From positions 1 to 28,850 of the forward strand of contig JAJRSY010000125.1 of the NCBI GenBank assembly GCA_024278565.1: a stretch of 28,850 nt of DNA. The letters are read 5' to 3'. The translations under genes were made by a program, and so were the position numbers. Below the pieces are notes generated by a model. That model ran no database searches. It was not told the origin of the DNA and worked only from the letters and a program-made list of their open reading frames with translations. The DNA is from Bacteroidota bacterium. GTDB lineage: Bacteria > Bacteroidota > Bacteroidia > Flavobacteriales > Flavobacteriaceae. Shown here piece by piece: positions 8,126 to 15,657 of this stretch. Numbering within the stretch: the stretch's first letter is position 1; each line of letters opens with the position of its first letter.

Positions 8126-8458
8126 ATGATTTTTGAAAAGATAGGTACAACAACCGTGGTATCCCAAGAAAACACACAACTAACTACCTTTATTGGAAAC
8201 TTGGCCAAGGCATACCCGAAAATAAAAAGAGATAATATTATTGCGGATCTTTTTTCGTTTTCAAGGTTGACTGCCAGTGATATTTTAGAGTTTTTAGAGA
8301 TTTCCAATACGCATAGGGCTAAAAAAAAATCTTTTGTATTGGTGACCAATACCATAGCTTACGATGAGGTGCCTGATGAAATCTGTGTAGTACCCACCAT
8401 TCAAGAAGCAAGGGATATTATTGAAATGGAGGAAATAGAAAGGGATCTCGGGCTTTGA
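8126..8458 (+). CDS. Small conserved-type protein translationally coupled to rnz
   Basis: A 110-residue soluble protein with no signal peptide or membrane segment. The alternation of predicted strands and helices (TTTVVSQ; LTTFIGNLAKAYPKI; NIIADLFSF; ASDILEFLEISNTHRAKKKSFVLVT; AYDEVPDEICVVPTIQEARDIIEME) looks like a small alpha/beta fold, loosely STAS-like; that is inference. Its TGA overlaps the TTG start of rnz in the sequence TTGA (8455-8458), so the two are probably translated together. From memory, ORFs of this size occur next to rnz in other Flavobacteriia and are sometimes mislabelled ribonuclease Z, although no metal-binding motif is present here. It may be a partner or regulator of RNase Z. 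The function is unknown. Confidence 0.75.
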   Translation: MIFEKIGTTTVVSQENTQLTTFIGNLAKAYPKIKRDNIIADLFSFSRLTASDILEFLEISNTHRAKKKSFVLVTNTIAYDEVPDEICVVPTIQEARDIIEMEEIERDLGL

Positions 8459-9360
8459 AGTTGCATATTCTAGGTTGCTATGCGGCCACGCCAAGAACAA
8501 TGACCAGCCCTACTTCACAGGTTCTTGAAATCAAGGGCCACATGTTCTTGATCGATTGTGGTGAGGGCACCCAAGTGCAGTTGCGAAAGAACAAAATAAA
8601 ATTTTCAAGGATCAACCATATTTTTATTAGCCATTTGCACGGAGATCATTTTTTTGGGTTACCAGGCCTGGTCTCCACATTTCGATTGTTGGGAAGGGAT
8701 AGGGAAATGCATATTTATGGTCCAAAGGGAATAAAGGAAGTAATTACCCTACTATTGAAACTGGGCAGTTCATGGACCAACTATAAACTTACCTTCCATG
8801 AACTGACATCTAAAGAACCACAGCTTATTTTTGAAGATGATAAGGTAACGGTAGAAACCGTCCCCCTAGATCACAGGGTGTACACTAATGGGTTTTTGTT
8901 CAAAGAAAAATTGGGAGAACGAAAACTGAATATAGAAGCCGTAGCACGATACAAGATCGATACCGCATATTTTCAAAACATCAAAAACGGAAAGGATATA
9001 AGTTCGGACGATGGCCGGGTAATTCCCAATTCAGAATTGACCTTTGATACACCCAGGCCCAAAAGCTATGCCTTTTGTAGCGATACCGCGTACAGTCCCG
9101 AAATAGTTCCTCAGATTATGGGCACAACCGCATTGTACCATGAATCGACCTTTCTGGAGTCTGAGGCACACCTGTCTGGCAAGACCAGGCACAGCACCGC
9201 AAAAGAAGCGGCCGCTATCGCAAAGGCCGCAAAAGTGGGGAAGTTGATCTTGGGGCATTATTCCACCCGTTATAGATCCATAACACTTTTTAAAGAAGAG
9301 GCGCAAGAGGTTTTTCAGAATGTTGAGTTGGCAGATGACGGTAAGGTGTTTGAGTTTTAA
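8455..9360 (+). CDS. rnz: Ribonuclease Z (tRNA 3' endonuclease)
   Basis: A metallo-beta-lactamase-fold enzyme of 301 residues that removes 3' trailers from tRNA precursors. The zinc motif HLHGDH is at residues 60-65 (ISHLHGDHFFGLPG). Further ligands lie in PLDHRVYTNGF, CSDTAY, YHESTF and the closing GHYSTRY. The start is the TTG at 8455: the family's usual N-terminus KLHILGCYAATPR begins at the next codon, and no ATG fits. TTGA overlaps the stop of the preceding small ORF, indicating coupled translation. It is the last gene of the pyrR-pyrB-ORF-rnz unit. Confidence 0.95.
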   Translation: MKLHILGCYAATPRTMTSPTSQVLEIKGHMFLIDCGEGTQVQLRKNKIKFSRINHIFISHLHGDHFFGLPGLVSTFRLLGRDREMHIYGPKGIKEVITLLLKLGSSWTNYKLTFHELTSKEPQLIFEDDKVTVETVPLDHRVYTNGFLFKEKLGERKLNIEAVARYKIDTAYFQNIKNGKDISSDDGRVIPNSELTFDTPRPKSYAFCSDTAYSPEIVPQIMGTTALYHESTFLESEAHLSGKTRHSTAKEAAAIAKAAKVGKLILGHYSTRYRSITLFKEEAQEVFQNVELADDGKVFEF

Positions 9361-9496
9361 CGCAACCAATTGGTCAAAGTATTGAACATGCCCTAATTCG
9401 AACCTTATTTTTACCACATCTAAAAATAACCCATCCATAGTGTTTTTTTAATAAGAATTCCTGAACTTTGTATATCTTGTTTAAGATTAGATCAAA

Positions 9497-10144
9497 ATGC
9501 AAAAAGACCTAGGGGATTATCGTAGATCATATAAAAAAAGTGCCTTGATGGAAGATTCCATTTCAGATAACGCGATGGCACTTTTTCAAAAATGGTTTTA
9601 TGAGGTGGAAGCTTCCGAGGGAATGGATGAAGCCAATGCTATGACCGTTTCCACGATTGGGCTCGATGGTTTCCCCAAGAACAGGGTAGTGCTCTTAAAG
9701 AAATATACCCACGAAGGTTTTATCTTCTTTACCAACTATGAAAGTGAAAAGGGAAAGGCCATTGCCCAAAACCCTCATATATGTATTTCTTTTTTTTGGC
9801 CAATTATGGAACGTCAGATAATCATAAAGGGAACTGCGGAAAAAATAGCTGAAAATCTTTCAGACGGGTACTTTGAATCGAGGCCCGAGGGCAGTAAATT
9901 GGGGGCGATCGTATCTGACCAAAGTACTGTGGTCACATCACGTAAGGTTTTGGAGGAGGGATTAAAAAAATTGGAGCGCGAATACAAGGACAAAAAGATC
10001 AAACGGCCCAAATTTTGGGGCGGGTATATGGTCAAACCGGTCTCGATCGAGTTTTGGCAGGGTCGCCCCAACAGACTCCATGACCGTATTCGCTATACAC
10101 TGCAAGAAGACCTTGACTGGAAAATTGAACGATTGGCACCTTAA
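9497..10144 (+). CDS. pdxH: Pyridoxamine 5'-phosphate oxidase
   Basis: FMN-dependent oxidase converting pyridoxine or pyridoxamine 5'-phosphate to pyridoxal 5'-phosphate, the last step and salvage step of vitamin B6 synthesis. The 215-residue protein has the FMN-binding region MTVSTIGLDGFPKNRVVLLK (about 49-68), FFTNYESEKGKAI, the core ISFFWPIMERQIIIKGTAEKI, and the C-terminal signature SIEFWQGRPNRLHDRIRYTL (about 184-203). All are intact. It stands 136 bases after rnz, a gap in which I see no clear promoter or other feature, and 70 bases before sixA. A palindromic repeat separates it from sixA. Confidence 0.95.
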   Translation: MQKDLGDYRRSYKKSALMEDSISDNAMALFQKWFYEVEASEGMDEANAMTVSTIGLDGFPKNRVVLLKKYTHEGFIFFTNYESEKGKAIAQNPHICISFFWPIMERQIIIKGTAEKIAENLSDGYFESRPEGSKLGAIVSDQSTVVTSRKVLEEGLKKLEREYKDKKIKRPKFWGGYMVKPVSIEFWQGRPNRLHDRIRYTLQEDLDWKIERLAP

Positions 10145-10149
10145 GACCC

Positions 10150-10199
10150 ACCTGCAAGGTTTTTTCAAGTGTCCTGCAAGGTTTTCAAAACCTTGTAGG
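10150..10199. repeat. Palindromic repeat between pdxH and sixA
   Basis: CCTGCAAGGTTTT (10173-10185), a central C and AAAACCTTGTAGG (10187-10199) form an almost perfect palindrome with one mismatch. The half-sequence CCTGCAAGGTTTT is present a second time at 10151-10163. It resembles a short REP-like repeat scattered through flavobacterial genomes (recollection, not searched). There is no T tract, so a terminator role is doubtful. Confidence 0.7.
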
Positions 10200-10214
10200 T
10201 CTAAAAAATATTAA

Positions 10215-10724
10215 ATGAAACAAATGAAACAGCTCATATTGGTCCGTCATGGAAAATCTTCTTGGGAGTATTCGGTGAGCGATAAAGACAGGCCCTTGTT
10301 GGAAAGGGGAATCGCTGATGCGTTCTTGGTGGCTGACAAGTTCAGCACCAATGCCAACACCAATGCCGTTGCAATAGATGCCATCTTTTCAAGTCCCGCA
10401 AACAGGGCGTTGCACACAAGTATGATTTTCCTGAGACAGCTTCACTTCCCATTTGATAAGTTTCATGTTGCAGGCCAATTGTATGATTTTACGGGTAATC
10501 ATGTGATTGAATATGTAAAAGGGCTTGACGATGGTTTAGAAACGGTCATGATCTTCGGTCATAACCATGCCTTTACCCATCTTGCCAATTCATTGGGAAA
10601 TACCCACATTGAAAACGTGCCCACTAGCGGACTGGTACATCTACAATTCGAAACCAATAATTGGAAATCGATTGCAAAAGGAAGAACGGTATTGACTATT
10701 TTTCCGAAACGGTTAAGAGGATGA
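10215..10724 (+). CDS. sixA: SixA-type phosphohistidine phosphatase (histidine phosphatase superfamily)
   Basis: A 169-residue branch-2 type histidine phosphatase. The phosphate-accepting motif LVRHGKSSW is at residues 9-17 (His12) and the second catalytic His is His116 in IFGHNHAFT. SSPANRALHTS (arginine pocket) and SGLVHL are as in SixA. SixA removes phosphate from phosphohistidine, for example on the ArcB HPt domain or PTS NPr in E. coli. The first ATG at 10215 gives MKQMKQL; the in-frame ATG at 10224 is equally possible. Its TGA overlaps the ppk1 ATG as ATGA, so the pair is translationally coupled. PPK1 works through a phosphohistidine intermediate, which makes the pairing suggestive, but the true substrate is unknown. 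Confidence 0.88.
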   Translation: MKQMKQLILVRHGKSSWEYSVSDKDRPLLERGIADAFLVADKFSTNANTNAVAIDAIFSSPANRALHTSMIFLRQLHFPFDKFHVAGQLYDFTGNHVIEYVKGLDDGLETVMIFGHNHAFTHLANSLGNTHIENVPTSGLVHLQFETNNWKSIAKGRTVLTIFPKRLRG

Positions 10725-12796
10725 TGAAAACTACAAACAAATACATTAATCGAGAAATCAGTTGGTTACAGTTCAACGAGCGCGTATTGCAAGAAAGTGA
10801 CGATAAAAATGTTCCTTTGATCGAGCGGCTTCGATTTCTGGGTATATTCTCAAATAACCTCGATGAGTTTTTTAGGGTACGTTACGCTACCGTAAAACGA
10901 ATAGTTGATGCCGGAAAGAAGGGAAAGAGCGTTTTGGGGGGCGAGAAGGCGAAAGACCTACTGGAAGAAATCACGAAAACGGTTATTGAACAACAGGCCA
11001 AGAGCTTGGCCATCTTGAAAAATATTGTAGACGAACTTGGGGGCAAGAATATTTTTATCATTCAAGAAACTGAACTGGGCAATAGCCAAAAAGAGTTTGT
11101 GAAAAATTACTTTCTTGAGGTAGTGAGCCCTCAATTGATGATCATTATCTTGAACGATCTGACACGGTTTCCCACCTTAAAAGATACTGCGGCCTATCTG
11201 GCGGTTAAAATGCTCATTATTGGTAAACAGAATGTTGATAAGAGAGAAAAGCACTATGCCTTGATAGAAATACCAAAAGGGGTCGATCGCTTTGTTGTGC
11301 TTCCAAAAGAGGGTGACAAGAGCTACATCATTATTTTAGATGATCTGATACGCTATTGCCTACGAAATATTTTCTCCATGTTCGACTACGAATCGATATC
11401 TGCACATATGATCAAGATAACCCGTGATGCCGAGCTCGATATGGACAATGACCTGAGCAAGAGCTTTATTGAAAAGATATCGTCGAGTGTAGAACATAGA
11501 AAAGTGGGCGATCCCGTTCGTTTTGTATATGATAAGAATATTGCCCCGGATACCCTGAATTTTCTAAAGGAAAAGATGGATATTGAGGGTACCGATAGCG
11601 TCATACCTGGTGGAAGATATCACAATCGACGTGATTATATGGGGTTTCCAAGCCTGGGAAGGCAAGATCTGTTGTACAAAAAAATCATACCCCTGCCAGT
11701 AAAGGGGCTTGGTATTGAAGGAAGCCTTTTTGAACATATTGCAAAAAAAGACTACCTGAAGTACACACCTTACCATACATTCTCTTATATAATAAAGTTT
11801 CTTAGGGAAGCCGCATTAGATCCAAAGGTCAAGACCATAAAGATCACTGTATATCGTTTAGCGAGCAATTCACAGGTAGCTGCATCATTGATAAACGCGG
11901 TCAAAAACGGAAAAAAGGTAACTGTGCAGATCGAGCTGCAAGCACGTTTTGACGAGCAGGCCAACATTAGGTATGCCGAACAGTTACAGGCCGAGGGGGT
12001 TAAATTGATCGTTGGTGTTCCCGGTCTAAAGGTGCATAGCAAGATCTGTGTTATCGAACGGGAAGAGAAAGAAGGCATAAAACGTTATGGTTTTATCAGT
12101 ACAGGTAACTTTAGTGAGGCAACGGCTAGAATTTATACCGACTACACGCTTTTTACAGCTCACGAGGCAATTATGAAAGAACTGAACAAGGTGTTCGACT
12201 TTTTTGAGACTACCTATAAAATTAACAAATACAAGCATCTTATTGTATCGCCCCACTATACCAAAAGCACATTTTTGAAACTTATTGATGATGAGATTGC
12301 CAATGCGATTGCTGGTAAAGAAGCGTTTATAAAAATCAAAATGAACAGCCTTACCAGTTATAAAATGGTAGATAAGCTGTATGAGGCCAGTAGGGCTGGA
12401 GTGAAGATCCGATTGATTATAAGAGGAGTCTGTTGTTTGGTGCCGGGAGTAAAGGGAATGAGCGAAAATATCGAGGCCATTAGCATCGTAGATAAGTTTT
12501 TAGAACATCCCCGAATTTTTATTTTCGGGAACAATGGCGACCCCAAAATCTATATCTCCTCAGCGGATTGGATGACCCGAAACCTCGATTTTCGTGTAGA
12601 GGTGGGCTGCCCTATTTACGACGCCGATATAAAACAAGAGTTGTTGGATACCTTTGATATCTCATGGAGCGATAACGTAAAGGCCCGTATATTCAATGAA
12701 GAGCAAGACAATTCGTACCGCAAAAACAACAAGGCCAATTTGCGTTCGCAATTTGCGATGTATGATTATTATTTGAATAAGTTGGCGGAAAAATAG
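10721..12796 (+). CDS. ppk1: Polyphosphate kinase 1
   Basis: PPK1 reversibly moves the ATP gamma-phosphate onto polyphosphate, via autophosphorylated histidine. The 691-residue protein starts with the family's YINREISWLQFNERVLQE and LRFLGIFSNNLDEFFRVR (N domain and ATP-binding head). The two phospholipase-D-like C-terminal domains carry the catalytic histidines: His439 in GVPGLKVHSKICVIER and His596 in FLEHPRIFIFGN. These correspond to E. coli His435 and His592. SSADWMTRNLDFRVEV is also intact. The frame extends upstream to 10661 inside sixA, but homology begins at the ATG at 10721, which overlaps the sixA stop as ATGA. Alternative ATG at 10724. Confidence 0.95.
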   Translation: MMKTTNKYINREISWLQFNERVLQESDDKNVPLIERLRFLGIFSNNLDEFFRVRYATVKRIVDAGKKGKSVLGGEKAKDLLEEITKTVIEQQAKSLAILKNIVDELGGKNIFIIQETELGNSQKEFVKNYFLEVVSPQLMIIILNDLTRFPTLKDTAAYLAVKMLIIGKQNVDKREKHYALIEIPKGVDRFVVLPKEGDKSYIIILDDLIRYCLRNIFSMFDYESISAHMIKITRDAELDMDNDLSKSFIEKISSSVEHRKVGDPVRFVYDKNIAPDTLNFLKEKMDIEGTDSVIPGGRYHNRRDYMGFPSLGRQDLLYKKIIPLPVKGLGIEGSLFEHIAKKDYLKYTPYHTFSYIIKFLREAALDPKVKTIKITVYRLASNSQVAASLINAVKNGKKVTVQIELQARFDEQANIRYAEQLQAEGVKLIVGVPGLKVHSKICVIEREEKEGIKRYGFISTGNFSEATARIYTDYTLFTAHEAIMKELNKVFDFFETTYKINKYKHLIVSPHYTKSTFLKLIDDEIANAIAGKEAFIKIKMNSLTSYKMVDKLYEASRAGVKIRLIIRGVCCLVPGVKGMSENIEAISIVDKFLEHPRIFIFGNNGDPKIYISSADWMTRNLDFRVEVGCPIYDADIKQELLDTFDISWSDNVKARIFNEEQDNSYRKNNKANLRSQFAMYDYYLNKLAEK

Positions 12797-12909
12797 GGGG
12801 TAAGTTCAAGCCTGCCTACCGTGGGCATGGACCAAACCCAAACAAAAAGAAATATTTATTGGTTCTCCTTGTTCAATTTTTCAATTTTGACTACTGACCA
12901 ACGACCAAC

Positions 12910-13491
12910 CTACCCATGAACCCTCCCTTTTGTACCAAGGCCTTTCATGATCTCAGCCTCATATTCCAGTAATCCCTCCCATTTCTCATCAACATCTGTT
13001 CTATCGCCATATTGTCTTGCGAATTTTAAGAACATAGTATAATGGCTCGCTTCGCTGATCATGAGCTTATGGTAAAAATTAGCAAGGTCTCTGTCCTCGA
13101 GCTGTTCTGATAGCAACCGAAACCGCTCGCAGCTTCTGGCCTCGATCAAGGCAGCATACAATAACCGGTGGACCAACTGTGTTGTTCGGCTGCCTCCCTT
13201 TGGAAAGAATTTTAGCAGTTCTAGCACATATTCATCTTTTCTATCACGCCCCAAGGTTTGTCCGCGGGCAATGATCCTGTCGTGGACCATTTTAAAATGC
13301 CCCATCTCTTCAAGTGAAAGGGCTATCATTTCTTCGATCAGTTCCGGGTACTCCGGAAAACCTATAATCAAAGAAATCGCCGTACTGGCAGCTTTTTGTT
13401 CGCAATAGGCGTGGTCGGTCAAGATTTCGTCAATATTTTTCTCAACGATATTTACCCATCTTGGGTCTGTGGGAAGTTTTAAGCCTAGCAT
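12910..13491 (-). CDS. miaE: tRNA-(ms2io6A37) hydroxylase, MiaE-type diiron enzyme
   Basis: MiaE hydroxylates the isopentenyl group of ms2i6A at position 37 of tRNAs reading U-starting codons, using O2 and a diiron centre. The 193-residue helical protein has the expected ligands: DHAYCEQKAAS, SLEEMGHFKMVH (E-x-x-H), EARSCERF, and SEASHYTMF (E-x-x-H). These form the two Glu/His pairs of ferritin-like enzymes. The frame extends upstream to 13566, but family-like sequence begins at MLGLKLPTDPRWV, and a TATTTTTA box (minus strand, 13526-13519) falls inside the longer version, so I start at 13491. It converges with ppk1 across 113 bases and diverges from the ebo cluster. Confidence 0.9.
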   Translation of the reverse strand: MLGLKLPTDPRWVNIVEKNIDEILTDHAYCEQKAASTAISLIIGFPEYPELIEEMIALSLEEMGHFKMVHDRIIARGQTLGRDRKDEYVLELLKFFPKGGSRTTQLVHRLLYAALIEARSCERFRLLSEQLEDRDLANFYHKLMISEASHYTMFLKFARQYGDRTDVDEKWEGLLEYEAEIMKGLGTKGRVHG

Positions 13492-13518
13492 TATTTTTTG
13501 TTTAACAGTTCCTAAGGG

Positions 13519-13526
13519 TAAAAATA
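13519..13526 (-). promoter_or_regulatory. Possible -7 element of miaE
   Basis: On the minus strand TATTTTTA matches TAnnTTTG at all but the last base. Transcription would begin about 20 bases before the miaE ATG at 13491. This box helps decide the shorter start. No clear -33 element was found. Confidence 0.35.
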
Positions 13527-13627
13527 GAAAGAATTCATTTAAAGCATGGTACATGGCAAAAATCAATTATTTTTTTAATGTCAGATGAAGATGTATTAGT
13601 GCCTGACAGGTACAGACGATTTTTGTC

Positions 13628-13649
13628 AGGTCGAGCGCAGTCGAGACCT
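13628..13649. repeat. Short palindrome-like dispersed repeat upstream of eboA
   Basis: AGGTC, then GAGCGCAGTCGAG, then ACCT: AGGTC pairs with GACCT around a core GAGCGCAGTCGA. A related core (GAGCGTAGTCGA, flanked by AACCCT and AGGGTT) occurs at 23422-23445, showing that it is a family. Repeats with this core are common in flavobacterial intergenic regions (recollection). Confidence 0.6.
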
Positions 13650-13650
13650 A

Positions 13651-13681
13651 TTTTTTCTTACAATAATTAGCTTTACTTTTG
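13651..13681 (+). promoter_or_regulatory. Probable promoter of the ebo operon
   Basis: TACTTTTG (13674-13681) is an exact TAnnTTTG match. TTTT at 13651-13654 sits 19 bases upstream, the normal -33/-7 spacing, though it lacks the preferred G. Transcription would start near 13688, giving a leader of about 65 bases before the eboA ATG. The box is directly next to the dispersed repeat at 13628-13649. Confidence 0.55.
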
Positions 13682-13753
13682 GTTATGAATGGGCAAAGGA
13701 AATGAGTTCAATACCTCAATGCCAATTTGCTTTCTGAACCAAACAGTACCACG

Positions 13754-14611
13754 ATGCAATTTGAAAATATTGGCAATCAATTAGCTAAAATTATTGAAAG
13801 TAATGTTGGGGAAGATGCCAAAAGGTGGTTGGAGGGCAAAATTCTTAAAATCACAGCTGAACGTTCTACAAAAGACCTGTACCTTACCTATAGTTTGATT
13901 TCTTCAAAGATAAACACCGGGGAGGCACTTAAAATAGTTATTGGCGATCAGGGGTTGAAGAAGTATCTCAAAGTCCAAAAAGCCAATATTCAGCAATTGT
14001 CACGTATATACTTATTGGTAAAAACCTTGGATGCCGATATTGGGTTTTTCACCCCCAAGGTTGCCAGTATAATTCAAGTCGCCGATACGGGTGAGTTGGA
14101 AACTTTTTTGAAGTTCCTTGTTTTACTGCCCAACCCCGAGGCATATAGGAACGCTGCCGTCGATGCGCTACGTACCAATATTTCAACTATTTTCAACGCC
14201 ATTGCCCTGAACAATCCGTATCCGGCACTGTACTTTGATGAGCAACAATGGAACCAGATGTACCTCAAAACGGCCTTTATGCAAGAAGATTTAAGTGCTA
14301 TCAATGATATTGACAGGAGGGCGAACAAAGAGCTGACACGAATTATATCAGATTATGCCCACGAACGTTGGGCGGCATCAAGAACCATCGACCCTTATTT
14401 TTGGCGTCCGGTTTCCAAGTTTTTAGATGATACACTTTTAAGTGATATGGTACGCTTGTTGAAAAGTGATGATATTCGTGAAAATAATGCGGCAGGCCTG
14501 TGCTGTTTTTATTCCGATAATCGCGAGGCCGAAAAATTACTGGAAGCCTATCCCAAATTAAAAGAAGATATTTCCTCCAAAAAAATAAATTGGAACAACC
14601 TTAAAGATTAA
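13754..14611 (+). CDS. eboA: EboA-like protein, first gene of the ebo cluster
   Basis: A 285-residue, mostly helical soluble protein without signal peptide or membrane span. It contains ILLNPEAYRNAA-type and NNAAGLCCFYSDN-like stretches and a C-terminus that reads like helical (HEAT-like) repeats; no catalytic motif is apparent. I call it EboA from its size, its position before a TatD hydrolase, UbiA, sugar-phosphate cyclase, TIM-barrel and phosphodiesterase set, and its helical character. The EboA biochemical role is unknown. The frame extends to a TTG at 13727, but the ATG at 13754 is the better start: the upstream ten codons look unrelated, and no in-frame ATG lies above it. eboB starts 3 bases after the stop. 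Confidence 0.82.
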   Translation: MQFENIGNQLAKIIESNVGEDAKRWLEGKILKITAERSTKDLYLTYSLISSKINTGEALKIVIGDQGLKKYLKVQKANIQQLSRIYLLVKTLDADIGFFTPKVASIIQVADTGELETFLKFLVLLPNPEAYRNAAVDALRTNISTIFNAIALNNPYPALYFDEQQWNQMYLKTAFMQEDLSAINDIDRRANKELTRIISDYAHERWAASRTIDPYFWRPVSKFLDDTLLSDMVRLLKSDDIRENNAAGLCCFYSDNREAEKLLEAYPKLKEDISSKKINWNNLKD

Positions 14612-14613
14612 AT

Positions 14614-15510
14614 ATGAGCGAAAAAATGATGATAATAGACCCACACGTGCACATGTCGGCAAGAACGACCGATGATTACGAGGCAATGGCCGAAGCGGGA
14701 GTTGTAGCGGTCATAGAACCTTCTTTCTGGTTAGGGCAGCCACGAACACAGGTAGGTTCTTTTCAAGATTATTACAGTAGCTTGGTAGGGTGGGAGCCTT
14801 TTAGGGCAAGCCAGTTCGGTATACAGCATTACTGTACCATAGGCCTGAACTCAAAAGAGGCCAACAATGGGGCCCTTGCCGAGCAGGTGATCGAACTGTT
14901 GCCCTTGTACCTTCATAAAGAGAATGTGGTGGCGATTGGCGAAATAGGCTATGATGACCAGACCCCGGCCGAGGACAAGTATTTTAGGATCCAGTTGGAA
15001 ATGGCGAAGGAACTCGGTATGGTCGTTCAGGTACACACCCCACATAGAGATAAAAAGGCAGGTACCATCAAAAGTATGGAGGTCTGTATCGAACATGGTC
15101 TTGACCCTTCAATGGTTGTCATCGACCATAACAATGAAGAAACCGTCAAAGAGGTGTTGGATCGGGGCTTTATTGCGGCGTTCACCATTTACCCTAAAAC
15201 AAAAATGGGCAATGAACGAATGGTCGAGGTGGTCAAAAAGTTCGGAAGCGATAATATCATTGTTGATAGTTCTGCTGATTGGGGCGTTAGTGATCCGCTT
15301 GCCGTGCCCAAAACAGCTGCTTTAATGATAAAGAGGGGAGTGGCTAAAGAAGATGTGGTAAAGACCTGTTACCAAAATGCCCTGGATATTTTTGGCACAA
15401 ACGGAAAAATGAAGGAATCTGATTGGTTGCGCCCTGAGGGGATCAATCAAACCAAATTGTTCAATGACAATAGTGTGTTAAGGGGTCAAGAGCCAAAAGT
15501 GGAAAAATAA
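14614..15510 (+). CDS. eboB: EboB, TatD-family metal-dependent hydrolase
   Basis: A 298-residue amidohydrolase-fold protein related to TatD. The metal ligands are in the expected order: His11 and His13 (IIDPHVHMSART), Glu110 (AIGEIGYDD), His141 (VQVHTPHRDK), His172 (IDHNNEE) and an Asp in VDSSADWGVSDPL (218 or 222). TatD enzymes are nucleases or phosphoesterases; the real substrate of EboB is unknown. The protein has a longer C-terminal tail (after FGTNGKMKES) than ordinary TatD. The ATG at 14614 lies 3 bases after eboA, with a second candidate at 14626. After it comes a 147-base gap containing a GC-rich repeat. Confidence 0.88.
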   Translation: MSEKMMIIDPHVHMSARTTDDYEAMAEAGVVAVIEPSFWLGQPRTQVGSFQDYYSSLVGWEPFRASQFGIQHYCTIGLNSKEANNGALAEQVIELLPLYLHKENVVAIGEIGYDDQTPAEDKYFRIQLEMAKELGMVVQVHTPHRDKKAGTIKSMEVCIEHGLDPSMVVIDHNNEETVKEVLDRGFIAAFTIYPKTKMGNERMVEVVKKFGSDNIIVDSSADWGVSDPLAVPKTAALMIKRGVAKEDVVKTCYQNALDIFGTNGKMKESDWLRPEGINQTKLFNDNSVLRGQEPKVEK

Positions 15511-15580
15511 ACCCAAACTCAAACATAAGTATCAAATACAAACTCAAAACTATTGTAATTGAACCATGCCTTATAGTTTA

Positions 15581-15628
15581 CCTGCCTGTCCGGCGAGGCA
15601 GGCCTGCCGTATGGCAGGGCAGGCAGGC
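15581..15628. repeat. GC-rich nested palindromic repeat between eboB and eboC
   Basis: Two small hairpins, CCTGCCT/AGGCAGG (15581-15587 with 15596-15602) and CCTGCC-GTAT-GGCAGG (15603-15618), are enclosed by outer arms CCTGCCTG (15581-15588) and CAGGCAGG (15620-15627). It is much richer in G+C than its surroundings. A related motif GCCTGTCTGGCAGGCAGG appears at 23402-23419. It looks like a dispersed element and interrupts the ebo operon. Confidence 0.75.
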
Positions 15629-15657
15629 TTGAATTTGACACTGATAATATTTCATAG

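Noticed and set aside
10661..10720. Longer start for ppk1 inside sixA
   Set aside because: The extra 20 residues are sixA sequence in another frame and unlike PPK1; the ATG overlapping the sixA stop begins exactly at the family N-terminus.
13492..13566. Longer start for miaE
   Set aside because: The added 25 residues are hydrophobic and unlike the family, and a -7 box lies inside them.
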